Position numbers and translations under genes: made by a program | The notes under the pieces: generated by a model | Database searches by the model: none | The model's input: the letters and a program-made list of their open reading frames with translations, nothing else | What the model was told of the DNA's origin: nothing | In this document: piece after piece, positions 31,286-40,421 of the stretch | Position numbering within the stretch: the stretch's first letter is position 1 | How the letters are laid out: each line of letters opens with the position of its first letter | Source of the DNA: Amanita rubescens | Lineage: Eukaryota; Basidiomycota; Agaricomycetes; Agaricales; Amanitaceae | NCBI GenBank assembly: GCA_015039365.1 | Contig: WION01000476.1 | Coordinates: forward strand, 1-40,421 | Direction of reading: 5' to 3' | DNA length: 40,421 nt

Positions 31286-31407
31286 GTCAACAGAATACAT
31301 GCCAAGAAGGTCTTCAGGCAATCTACTCATTATCAACCAGAGCAAGAACCATTGCTCCACGCTGCTTACCACCGTAACGACCGAAATCTTGGTCATGTAC
31401 TTTCCCG

Positions 31408-31779
31408 TTGGTGATCCATTCAATGGACATGCACGATGCAACTCTGTTCGATTCTCCCTTATCCGACACCCGTCTGGCCTATCCGCTCGTCATCGTTCTC
31501 CACGCTCTCGAATTGCAACGAAGACTCCGGCGCATAACCTCTGAGTCATGGGGACTACGTTTCTTGGAATACGTTAGATCCTCCACGTCCGCGTGGGCTG
31601 AAGACGTGCTACGGAATGGATACCCGGCAGATCTGGTCAATCGTTTGCCTACGTTTGATCCATCGATCCATCGTCGTCCTCGGAGGAATCGAGAAGGAAA
31701 CCAAAACCAAAACTCGAATCCTCCCTCCATTGCAGATGATCCCGAATGGGAATTGACGGATCTGTGTACGGCGTACTAG
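31408..31779 (+). CDS. hypothetical protein, 123 codons (copy B)
   Basis: Counterpart of 1819-2190, identical except one Arg to Gly change in the segment SESWxLRFLE. The family is unrecognised. The frame starts 88 bp inside the breakpoint and its 5' region overlaps, on the other strand, the possible F-box start. Confidence 0.35.
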   Translation: MVIHSMDMHDATLFDSPLSDTRLAYPLVIVLHALELQRRLRRITSESWGLRFLEYVRSSTSAWAEDVLRNGYPADLVNRLPTFDPSIHRRPRRNREGNQNQNSNPPSIADDPEWELTDLCTAY

Positions 31780-31869
31780 TCGACGACATTGGGACGTTTT
31801 TGAACCACGTTAGTTGTGAAGATTAGGATGGAGATCGGGAGGAAGTGGCTGGGTGTTCAAGTGAGGTGT

Positions 31870-32370
31870 TTTCTTTACTTATTCTGACCGAAGAATCGGA
31901 CCCCAACAAATCGGACAACGCAGGCGTGGCTACCGCCGCCCTAACTGGTCTCGCCCTTCAGACTCTGCCCAATTATACTGGCCGCGGTTCGAGGTCCGGA
32001 CCTTGCGAACCGGGTTCGGACCTGGACCGAACCTAATGTTCAGGTTCAGGTCCGGAAGTGAGGGGGAACCGAACGCAGCCTAATACCGTGAAGACGCAGA
32101 GATGAGCGACGGCGCACCTAACGCGGCACCACCTTCTCGCCACCCTGCTCTAGCCATTCTAGCACTTATACCCGTGAACGCCACTGCTGGCTCCTTCCGA
32201 GAGCATCCCCAACCGTCCGAATCACCGCTTACACCTGCCATAGGTCCTTCCGCATCCAAATCAAGTGTTAGCACCGAATCGACAGCCAGGATGTGGAAGA
32301 GCCTGAGGATGAAAAGGGAGTAGAGGAAGGGTTTGAAGGATGCTTTGCTTTTCGTTATCGTATGTAAATA
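31870..32370 (+). pseudogene. FHA-RING ligase tail relic, interrupted (copy B)
   Basis: Counterpart of 2640-3024. SDNAGVATAA is followed by the 108-bp insertion, then MSDGAPNAAP. A further one-base deletion relative to copy A in GATGT(T)GGAAG near 32291 ends the frame early, in KSLRMKRE, where copy A reads EEPEDEKG. It lacks any catalytic domain. Confidence 0.6.
31974..32084. mobile_element. 108-bp GGTTCGG/GGTCCGG-rich insertion, copy B only
   Basis: Copy A reads CCCAATACCGTG (2735-2746). Copy B reads CCCAAT, then 108 bp (31974-32081), then AAT and ACCGTG, so AAT is duplicated as a possible 3-bp target-site duplication. The insert is full of GGTTCG, GGTCCGGACC and GGACCGAACC motifs in both orientations and lacks coding capacity. 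Because A and B are so similar, this is a recent insertion and marks the element family as active or recently active. Confidence 0.75.
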
Positions 32371-32540
32371 AATTCACTGACTGCATGCTCACAAAATAAC
32401 TTTCTAAATAAATAAAACTCTTTTTATCTTGTCGCAGCTCGTTTTGAAAGACGCAGCAACATTTGTGCTAACTACAAGACTTTCTGACACAGGTTTGCTT
32501 TTGTGACTACCATAGGGGAGAGGAGAATATATAGGTACAA

Positions 32541-33943
32541 CTAGGCGTTGCCAATATTAACAAATGTTTCGACTTCGGCTTGAGCATCTTTCAAGTCTTT
32601 GTTCTCCGAATCTGGATAGGCATCTACCGCTGTCTTCATCCACAATTTCAGATCGGCCAATGCATTTCCCTCGAACTTGTGGTGGCGGAATGGTGGGCCG
32701 GCATATTTGACTGGGGTAGTATCAGGGATTTGTTGTTTGACGAGGAACTGCGCCAAGCGACCGATCACCCGGCGCATAGACTTCTTCAAGTTGTTATCTA
32801 TGATACCCTTTCGCTCTTCAGGATCAGAGGTCTGCCAAAGTTTGTCGAGCGTCAGGAAAAGGAAAGAGTACTAGAAGGCGTGATTGGTTTCTGCAATACC
32901 ATATGAAAAATACATACTGCAGCATCGCAAGCGACCATAACCTAAGGGGTTGGAGGGCAGGATTCAGTGGTAGATGTGTGTGATTTCGAAGAGTGGACAT
33001 ACCGGATAGAATTTGAATTGTTCAGAATCATAGTCTTTCGAGTCTATGTTTTCCACCACATTGTAGTACGTCAAGTCATAATTTTCGTAAATTTTTTTAA
33101 AAATTCCCCAATGACTGATTTCAGTTCCGGTGGAACAGCCTTCACCTTCCTCAACGATTCTCTTCAAGGCTTTAAGGGCTGAGCGCGCATCTTTGATGGA
33201 GAACAACGACCCATAGACCGTTTCATCCAGTTGTTTTTTGGTCGAGTCCGGTTGAAAAATAGAGCCTCCTTGAAAGTTTAGAATGCCGTCGGCTTGTAGA
33301 AGGACTACGAAGAGGTAGGATCTTAGATCACAAATTAGGGTGACAGCGCAGCGGTTGGAAACGTACGTATTTCAAGTCCTTCATAAAATTCTCCGATGCT
33401 TTTGTAAGTGGGTAAAACCTCGACACTAAGATCCTCCTTGCCATCGGGCATAGGAGCCTCAACCTGTGGCAGCAGTCTCAATCTCGAGATGCTTACGTAT
33501 GGCAATGAATGACTTACGTCCACAAATAATTTAATGGTTTCCTTCGTCGCAGGCGCCAAGGTCAAGGTAAGATTGTTAGAGAAGAGTGTAGACGGGAACT
33601 CGGGAGTCGAGTTGTAAAGGGCGGGTTTGCCTCCGATAGCGCATAACATATTCCCCGCAAGACCAAGATGGAACATTTCGTCCTTGGCAATTTCTACGTT
33701 TGATAAGAAGTTAGAAGAAAGAAAGGAACACAAAGAACGACCAGGCTGACTGATGATTCTATTTCAAGCATCTTGGGAGCCGGGGTTCTCAATCGAATAT
33801 GCCGCGAACAAATACATTGGGATCGTGTACGCTTCAAGAACCAAGGCAGTTTGGAGGTGGTCGTAGAGAACAATTTTGAGTGCATCCTGCCAATTTGGCA
33901 TGTTGTTCGAGATAGGGGATTGAGGGAACGTTCGAGTCTTCAT
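32541..33943 (-). pseudogene. iminophenyl-pyruvate dimer synthase-like gene with nonsense codon (copy B)
   Basis: Exons correspond to copy A: 33943-33751, 33693-33518, 33463-33367, 33304-33003, 32941-32918, 32870-32541. All splice sites are kept. A single change (AGA in A, TGA in B at 33764-33766) places a stop four codons before the end of exon 1, just after ENPGSQDA, upstream of the ExxH metal-binding motif. No alternative GT donor before the stop would rescue the frame. Other differences are minor: Arg to Lys in IA(R/K)DEM, and a 3-bp loss in the last intron. The product would be an approximately 60-residue fragment. Confidence 0.85.
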
Positions 33944-34006
33944 CGCTCTCAAAGAATCAGCACGCTGGGAGGTGTGGATAAGGGGCCTCTCTGCGAGGTG
34001 GGTACA

Positions 34007-34014
34007 TTTTATAA
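34007..34014 (-). promoter_or_regulatory. TATA-like element (copy B dimer synthase)
   Basis: Identical to 4667-4674, 64 bp before the start position of the broken copy. Confidence 0.45.
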
Positions 34015-34030
34015 GTCGGAGTAGTAGCAC

Positions 34031-34939
34031 TTCTCAGGAGGTCATGGGACTTAGGCTACCGGTGTGCCGACATGTGGCAAAGGCCGCAAAGCGCACGATC
34101 TGGTGAGTCTTCAAAGCTTAATGTGCCAGTCTCCAGTCGTCCATCATGCATCAATCCGCACGCAAGTTGTACCAATACATTGATATCTCAGGATAGCAAT
34201 TCGGGCCTGGGCAATCATTCTATTCTCGACTCTAGCTTCATGATTCTAAATAGTGTTCTATCAGAACTTCTAAAGGCCAGTTCAGTCCCGTCTTTTGTGC
34301 TACTTTTGGCGCAACCGATCCGCAACAGACTTCCAACAGTCCGCAACCGGTCTTTTGGTTTTCGCATCTGGGATTCTGGAACATTAATACATCATTATTC
34401 CCAAAGCACTCGCCGAGGGCACAACCCCTAAGGATCCGCTTCACGCGCGCTGCGATACCCATCGAGCCTCTCACCCCGGGCCGTCTCTATTTCCACCACC
34501 TCCAACCATCCAACAGCCCCTGATGAGGCTTAGCTCCCCACTGGCCCCGAGTGCGCACAAGATGAGCCCCCAACGAAACCATTTGCACCAGCCACGGGAC
34601 CCACCCTCCTCAACCTACCCTTCACTCGACTAGCTTCAAAGCGGAATCTCATCACACGCATCACGTATTCGATTTCTGCCTGTCAAATGATGCTCAACGC
34701 CGATGATCTGCCTAGGGAAATTTCTAGTAGAAATACACGGATAAGGGAAGAACAAAATCATATGAAAGATGGTAGACGGCGAGGACAATTCAAAAGGGAT
34801 CGATAGGTGAGACGTGGAAGTCCCGACATATAGACATATGAGATGAGAACCAGCACTAAATGCTACGGAAGGTTAGCTCATAGGCGGCAAACCCGGGCCG
34901 CTTTGCTACACACCTTATTTCGGTTCAACAACTAAATCT
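34031..34939. other. intergenic, no gene supported (copy B)
   Basis: Counterpart of 4691-5600 with a handful of substitutions. Confidence 0.5.
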
Positions 34940-36454
34940 TGATGGCCGTAATAGAATGCAAGAAGAAATACTGTAATCTTCTCGGCTATCTCTGTCGGTT
35001 AATTCAATGCCATAAGCGATCCCTTCAATGCCATATTAGTACACAGCATTGCAGATGCAGTAGGATGACGTACCACGACGGCTGATTGCGGTCTATTCTA
35101 CACGGTATTTGGCAATGTCTGTGCGAGGTCCAGTCTTGCGGACATGTCATGCAGCAAAAGGGCACAGGAACTGTTTGCGTGTGACCAGTTCACTGCGAGG
35201 GCCATAGTCGAAGTTGTTGTTCTTAAAAGGCTTTCCCTCCTCACACGGGTAATCCTGCAGGTAGTGTCGTCATCATGCCATATAGCTATAAACGACGTAC
35301 CATTCTTCCACCGTCCCATCAGACGTGCACCTAGGAAGTCGACCATCTTCGAGAACTCCGTATCCGGGGACGCGTTCTCGGTCTAGAGGGGCAGATGCCG
35401 ATTTGATCGCTACTACTCGTTTGGGACCAAAATATGTCGTGCCCCCGGGAATCGCGAACTCCAAACCAGGGTAGCGCGAAGAGAAAATAGAATCTCTGAC
35501 AATGTCTTCCAGAAACATGTTCCACTCTGGAACACGATGTCGATACACTAGAATCGAGCCATTCTTGGACCGTTCGGGGCGTTCATCCTTCTTGGGGTCC
35601 GCCATCTGGCCGAGAATCAGCACACCTGGATTAATCTCAGTTTGGCCAGGAAGCGGTTCGCGCTTTTGATTCAAATCATCTTCGAAGTGAACGAAGGGCT
35701 GAGAGATACCATCACTAAAACCAACTAATAACATGCCAGCCTAGTCAAGATTAACGCGAAAAGTCAAAATGGACGCTTACAGTGTTCATGCTTCCCCAGC
35801 GGATCTGGCCGGGTGCTAGTACCGATATGCTCAATATTGAATATCACCGCGATGGAGTCACTGAGAGGATATTTTACTCCATCTGTCATGACTTGCCGGA
35901 CGCGCTCTAATGGGTACCCGGTGACCTCAATGAGACCGTGCATCTTGTTGTCTTTGAAATAGGGAAGCTAGTTGGATAGATCATCACCTAGGACAGTCTC
36001 TGCTCCCGCCAACTGGCCAGGCTCGAATGGTGCATCCCCGATGTTTCCGCTCTCGAGGAAGAGGTCGATACCCGCTTTGGGAAAGGCAACATTGATACCG
36101 ACGAGTTTTTGCAACTCTCCTACCCGGGCCCTGTACGCGGTTGCAGTCGACCGTAACTTCCGGGCATCGTTGGAAGTCGTAATGCTGGGAAGGACGTGCT
36201 CTTTAAAATTGCTCGCGAAAGCTGGTGGTATTCGTTATGGTGAAGAAACGAAAGATTATGTTTTTGGTGGAAATAGGTACTCTGAAAAAACGGTGGTGGA
36301 CGTGAGGATGGCGGTTGCATCGTGAGGGACGACGCCGTACATACACGGGACCAGCTTGAATGTCTTGCAAGTCTGCGATGGACAGGGCACTAAAGACGGA
36401 CAAGTGGAAGCATTTGATGCCGACTCGTCGAATTTTTCCATATACCAACCTCAC
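34940..36454 (-). pseudogene. DyP: DyP-type heme peroxidase, broken (copy B)
   Basis: Counterpart of 5600-7114. It carries the same lesions: the extra T in the homopolymer at 36205-36208, TAG at 35968-35970, the frame change before NNNFDYG, and the TGA between CPFAA and HVRKT. Copy-specific changes are few (Leu to Arg in the FLFF strand; Gly to Asp in FLE(G/D)IVRD; one near 35273 that lengthens an adjacent stop context). Shared lesions show inactivation before duplication. It is divergent from the copy B cytochrome c gene. Confidence 0.88.
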
Positions 36455-36849
36455 GATATTAATTGGGACGCCACATCTTCATGGACACGAGGCCTTGAGG
36501 GCCAGCGGACGTGCATTACTCCTGATGGATTCTAACAAACGATGGAGAACAAAGCACAGGTTCGGGGTTCTGCTGGAGGCGCATCATCAGTTTAAGTTTT
36601 TTTCATATTGACGGCGAAGAATCTGCGAAAATTACGATCTGAATTTGATCTGTGGGTTCACGGTAGGTTCAGAGGCGGTTTGGAAGACTCACAGAGGTGG
36701 AGAACCGGAACAGAACTGCAGTTGTTCAGTTCGGCAGTCCCGTGCCCCTCCGATGACTACCCTTGCACACTGGTTCAAAATTATGTCAGTAGTATTTACA
36801 CATGACTTTCAGAAGAGCCATTTTCAGACACCGATCGGCATGATCAAGG

Positions 36850-36857
36850 TATATAAA
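36850..36857 (+). promoter_or_regulatory. TATA box of cytochrome c gene (copy B)
   Basis: TATATAAA, 90 bp before the start, identical to copy A. Confidence 0.6.
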
Positions 36858-36946
36858 GTGGAGATTCTGATCGACCAGCCAGCTAATCACTTGGCTCACA
36901 ACCTCGTTGTTGTTCGACGCTATCTTGTCTCTCCTTAGAAATAGCA

Positions 36947-37450
36947 ATGTCTTCCTCTCTCGACGGTGCTGCGGACCTCTTTCAGAAATACTGCTCATCC
37001 TGCCACACCATCAACGCTGGCGGGTCTCACGGAGCAGGACCTAACCTTCATAAGTACGTTTATTACGCTGTCAGTCCCACAGAACAACCTCTTACCTGCG
37101 CTCGAACAGAGCCTACGGACGTACGTCCGGCACCGCTCAAGGTTTTTCGTACAGCAGAGCCATGAGGGAGAAAGCCGTCAAATGGGACGATTCAACACTT
37201 GACAGCTTCCTTAAGGGCCCCAACGGGGTGAGCCCGCCGTGGTCATCTTCATTTCACCCACCTGGCACTGACACAGCGACTGCTTGTACTACAGTACATT
37301 CCCGGAACCATAATGTACTTCGATGGCATTTCGAATGATAGTGAAAGGAGTGAGGTCATCAAATATCTCAAGGACAACGTACGTTGCTTTCATCTGCAAT
37401 CTCCATTCGCAAAGGCATTGACACCGTTGTCACCTCTGCAGAGTGCTTAA
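36947..37450 (+). CDS. divergent mitochondrial-type cytochrome c (copy B)
   Basis: Exons 36947-37053, 37110-37227, 37295-37378 and 37442-37450 encode the same 105 residues as copy A, including CSSCH and the axial-Met loop PGTIMYF. I see no base difference from copy A across exons and introns, which is less divergence than in flanking genes. This may reflect chance over a short span, constraint, or local gene conversion. The heme lyase gene follows at 38391. Confidence 0.93.
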
Positions 37451-38390
37451 CTGCTCTATTCACCTGATATTTGCCATAACCCTCGGGCCACCGTATTGCT
37501 GCTTCCAACCGAAAGGTTATTTCAAATGGAATTCAGAACAATGATATCTTGACTACTACTGCACTGTAAATTTGTGATTCAACATTGTATTATGGGTTAC
37601 GGCCACGCCTCATAGCTGATTTGACGACGAATTCCTTTGACCACCAGGCTCCTGAGACTACAATAGATATCAGATAGCGTTGGATCCAGCTGTCAGAATC
37701 GACGTACTATGGAAACTGCCCCCTGGGCGTGGTGCAGAGTGGCGAAGGCGAGGGAGAGGGTACGGAGAGCAACGGTGCGGCGGGGTGCAAAACCGAATGC
37801 GCACTGGGATTGCTAGTACTTTATTTGGAGGTGTTTGCGTTTGCGCATGTCTACTTTGCACCCAGTGTCGTGGCTAAACGGCCCAAGGCCACAAGCCATG
37901 ACAATTGTTTAAGTTTTTTTTCTACACTTGAACCTGGTCCGAACCTGAACCGAACCGAACCTACAAGCTCCAGTTCGAGTTCGAGAGGCAGCCGAACTTG
38001 GACCTCGAGTCCAGGTTCGAGTTCGGTCCCAAAGTCGTTGAACCTGGACTTCGGCCAGTCTACATCTGAGTACATCCAGGACATCGCGATTTAACCTTGA
38101 CATACTCCGTCTGGTTTGGAAGACCTAAAGCTCCTGGTAGTAGTACTTGCAGCACGTTACGACGCCATGATTCTGACGAAGGTCAGCTGTCAGAAGTTTG
38201 TCCAAGCGTCCAAAGTACAGTGCTGACGTTATTCCAACAGGAAATTAACTAGTGGTACCAGCTCGTGGTTCCACGATCGTTGCTTCCCAGGAAGGTTCTT
38301 CCACATATTCCGGATAGTCCCCAAGAACGGTGATTCTTCCCCCCCCCCCACTCCCATCCGCCTTCCATTGCGGACGTAGGTCAATACCCG
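37451..38390. other. spacer between cytochrome c and heme lyase genes (copy B)
   Basis: Same content as 8111-9051, with the small indels listed there and a C11 run near 38339-38349. No gene is seen. Confidence 0.6.
37926..38066. repeat. GGTTCGG/GAACC-rich foldback-like element (copy B)
   Basis: Counterpart of 8595-8735, essentially unchanged. Confidence 0.6.
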
Positions 38391-39339
38391 ATGAGCGCCG
38401 TCCCAAATGCACCGTCGTGTCCGATGCGTAAAAATCCTTCGATTATCAATCCTTCAAATAACATGCCCAATCTTCCACAAACGATGGTCTCAAACCAGCT
38501 CAGACCCCTCCCTACGAACCGAGTAACGTCGACCATCCCCCGCCCACCGGACGCAACTTATGGGGCACAGCAAACATCATCTTCAGGTTAGTTATGATTT
38601 TGTTCATAGCGTCAAAGTGATGAACGTCTCGTGATGCAGATAACCTGCCACCCAAGTGGGAATATCCATCACCCCAGCAATTCTATAACGCCCTCATTCG
38701 AAAAGGATGGAACACGCCAGAAGAGCATGTTGAAGCGATGGTCCTTATTCACAATCGCCTGAACGAGGATGCTTGGGCGGAAATCTTGCGATGGGAAATG
38801 CGCTTTGGCGGGGGGTGAGTGATACCAGGGTACTGCTGTCTCATGGGTACTCATCTTTGAACTAGTGTTTGTGAGGCAGAAAACCTCCAGCTCGTTGAAT
38901 TTGCGGGCATCCATCATCGTGTGACATACAAAGCCCAAATCTATCAGCGGTTGAGGCGAAACTTTCCATCGTTTTTCATGTAAGGATTGCTCTTTGCTTT
39001 GAGGTTTAATCTTATTGAAATTTCAGTTTTGACCTTCCGTTTGATCGCCATGACTGGATCGTGCAGCGACCGCGCACAGGAAAAAAAATCCGCTATGTTA
39101 TTGACTACTATAGCATGCGCAAGAGCAGGCTCCACAAACCCGAATTTTATTTGGATGTGCGTCCTGCATCTGATAGCATTGGGAATATTATCATGAAAAT
39201 CCAGTATACTGTGGAGCAATTTGTGGTACTACAGCTCGCTTGGGAGAAGCTGATCACTCATTACTATCCCTACGCAGTGTACATGTCCTTCTTCGCACTT
39301 CTTGCGTTATCAGTCACAGTAACCCAGCTTGTTCTTTGA
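38391..39339 (+). CDS. HCCS: holocytochrome c synthase (cytochrome c heme lyase), copy B
   Basis: Exons 38391-38586, 38640-38814, 38866-38979 and 39027-39339 give 265 aa. It differs from copy A by Ala to Val near residue 33 (QTM(A/V)SNQ) plus silent or intronic changes. All signature motifs are kept: [28 protein letters not shown] with the heme-ligand His, [15 protein letters not shown] and LDVRPASDS. The unusual hydrophobic C-terminus is also kept. Both duplicates therefore look functional, unlike the neighbouring peroxidase. Confidence 0.93.
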
Positions 39340-39464
39340 TATCAATAACAGTGTTTAACACATATCCTGAGGCGGGCGGCATCAACAAAAGAGCCGCGCT
39401 AATGTAATGGATTACAACGCGCAAAATTCCGTAGCAATGCACCGCAACGCCGACAGGTCATTCC

Positions 39465-39670
39465 GAGAGTGCAAAAATCTTGCAATGGCACACACATTTT
39501 AACTCATTGCAACATAATCCTGCTATACCAATACATTGTAATACCATAGAATCCTCAGCTGATTTTTTGGCTTCCCGATCCATATTATAAAACATTGCAA
39601 TGACATTCAATTTATTATAATTACCATTAGCTAATTACAATGCATTACTACAATTGACTTTAACTGAATA
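39465..39670. repeat. AT-rich TTGCAATG/CATTGTAAT tract (copy B)
   Basis: Counterpart of 11760-11965, with the same recurring words. Confidence 0.5.
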
Positions 39671-40421
39671 GAGTCCAAATGCAATGGCGCACGTCCAAGA
39701 AACAGTGGCGAGCGTGATATCGTCGTCAAAATTGCTTGCGAGTCAATTCTTAAGGTGTTACCGAGTTTGAGGTCTGTCGGCGGCAGTAGCATTCGCCTGC
39801 GTCTGCTCGCGGCACCCCGTCCCATATCCAAAACCTAAATATATGCGCATTTTAAAATGGTTCGTATCGAGGATGTATTGTACATACTGATGTTTGAGTC
39901 AATACACAGACAATGCTGTAAAACCTGGGCCTGAAGGATAAGGTAAGCGTTGGTCAAGGAAATCACTCGGTGCGTACATTCTAACCGAGCGGCCGCGAGT
40001 GCACTAATATCGGTTTGCTCACGATGGTGGTCTATTGGTGGATGCGATAGGTTGTTGTAGCCATGGGCGATGGGCGTGGAAGGGGAGAAACGAGCTAGAC
40101 GGAGAAGATGGAAGTGGGGGAGGAGAAGAAAGGGTGCAGCTACTAACTCGCGCAGTGACCCCAAGTACGTCAATTTATTTGGTGCTATTTGCATGCTTAC
40201 CCAAAATTCTGCAAAGTCCAACCACATTCAGCCGGCCACGAGAAGATTCAAGTAGAGTTGTTTGCGCCGGTGCGTTCAAATTCCTTTCTTCTGTTCATGC
40301 CACCCTAACAAATAGTTGCTCGATCGACGATGGGCAGGTTAATCTCCAAACAATCACGACGACGGGCGTTGTGGGCAGCTCTTGAAAAGTTGTCGATTCA
40401 TGCTCCGATGAGCGACGTTGT
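39671..40421. other. no gene supported; window ends at the PHD-SET relic start
   Basis: Counterpart of 11966-12711. Small indels (TAG loss near 40167, an 11-bp gain near 40216) change every frame here relative to copy A, arguing against coding. The last 50 bases or so match the beginning of the PHD-SET relic. Confidence 0.5.

Larger units (their letters stand above)
31320..40421. repeat. segmental duplication, copy B (direct repeat of 1731-12711)
   Basis: Homology begins at AATCTACTCA (31320; 1731 in copy A) and continues to the window end. Copy B lacks the two A-only segments and carries its own 108-bp insertion at 31974-32081. The break replacing A's 1634 bp lies at about 39362/39363. Flanks left of 31320 (F-box relic) and left of 1731 (short-repeat DNA) are unrelated, so 1731/31320 is a true breakpoint. 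Confidence 0.97.

Overview
The window is nuclear DNA of a filamentous basidiomycete, most likely a mushroom-forming Agaricomycete. Genes are split by many 47-67 bp GT-AG introns. The gene set includes a NACHT-ankyrin NLR, a DyP-type peroxidase, F-box relics and FHA-RING relics, a combination typical of Agaricomycetes. Most genes are broken relics, so this looks like a plastic accessory region rather than a core syntenic block. All calls come from reading the sequence; no database search was run.

Layout: 1-1050 is a GGTCCGG/ACCGGT-rich repetitive element holding two copies of a 187-bp tandem repeat. 1731-12711 (copy A) and 31320-40421 (copy B) are a direct segmental duplication. The best-conserved part differs at roughly a dozen positions over about 5 kb, and copy B runs off the right edge. 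Each copy carries, in order: an unrecognised ORF (+), the tail of an FHA-RING ligase (relic, +), a ferritin-like iminophenyl-pyruvate dimer synthase (-), a broken DyP peroxidase (-), a divergent cytochrome c (+) and a holocytochrome c synthase (heme lyase, +). Copy A has two extra segments (346 bp and 1634 bp). Copy B has a 108-bp GGTTCGG-rich insertion.

The 18.6 kb between the copies holds a PHD-SET relic (12.7-13.7 kb), an older diverged repeat pair (14.1-14.8 and 22.3-23.05 kb) bracketing an AT-richer NACHT-ankyrin NLR pseudogene and an FHA-RING ligase pseudogene, an intact nine-exon catalase (-), a small ankyrin protein divergent from it (+), a possible small secreted protein, and an F-box-family pseudogene cut at the start of copy B.

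Four heme-related functions sit within about 25 kb: cytochrome c, the enzyme that attaches its heme, a DyP peroxidase and a catalase. The most interesting unit is the duplicated cytochrome c plus heme lyase pair. Both genes are intact in both copies, while the peroxidase next to them is dead in both copies by shared lesions and the dimer synthase is intact in A but has a premature stop in B. This suggests a self-contained, horizontally or segmentally mobile c-type cytochrome module, with the dimer synthase and peroxidase as possible former oxidative partners. That functional link is inference.
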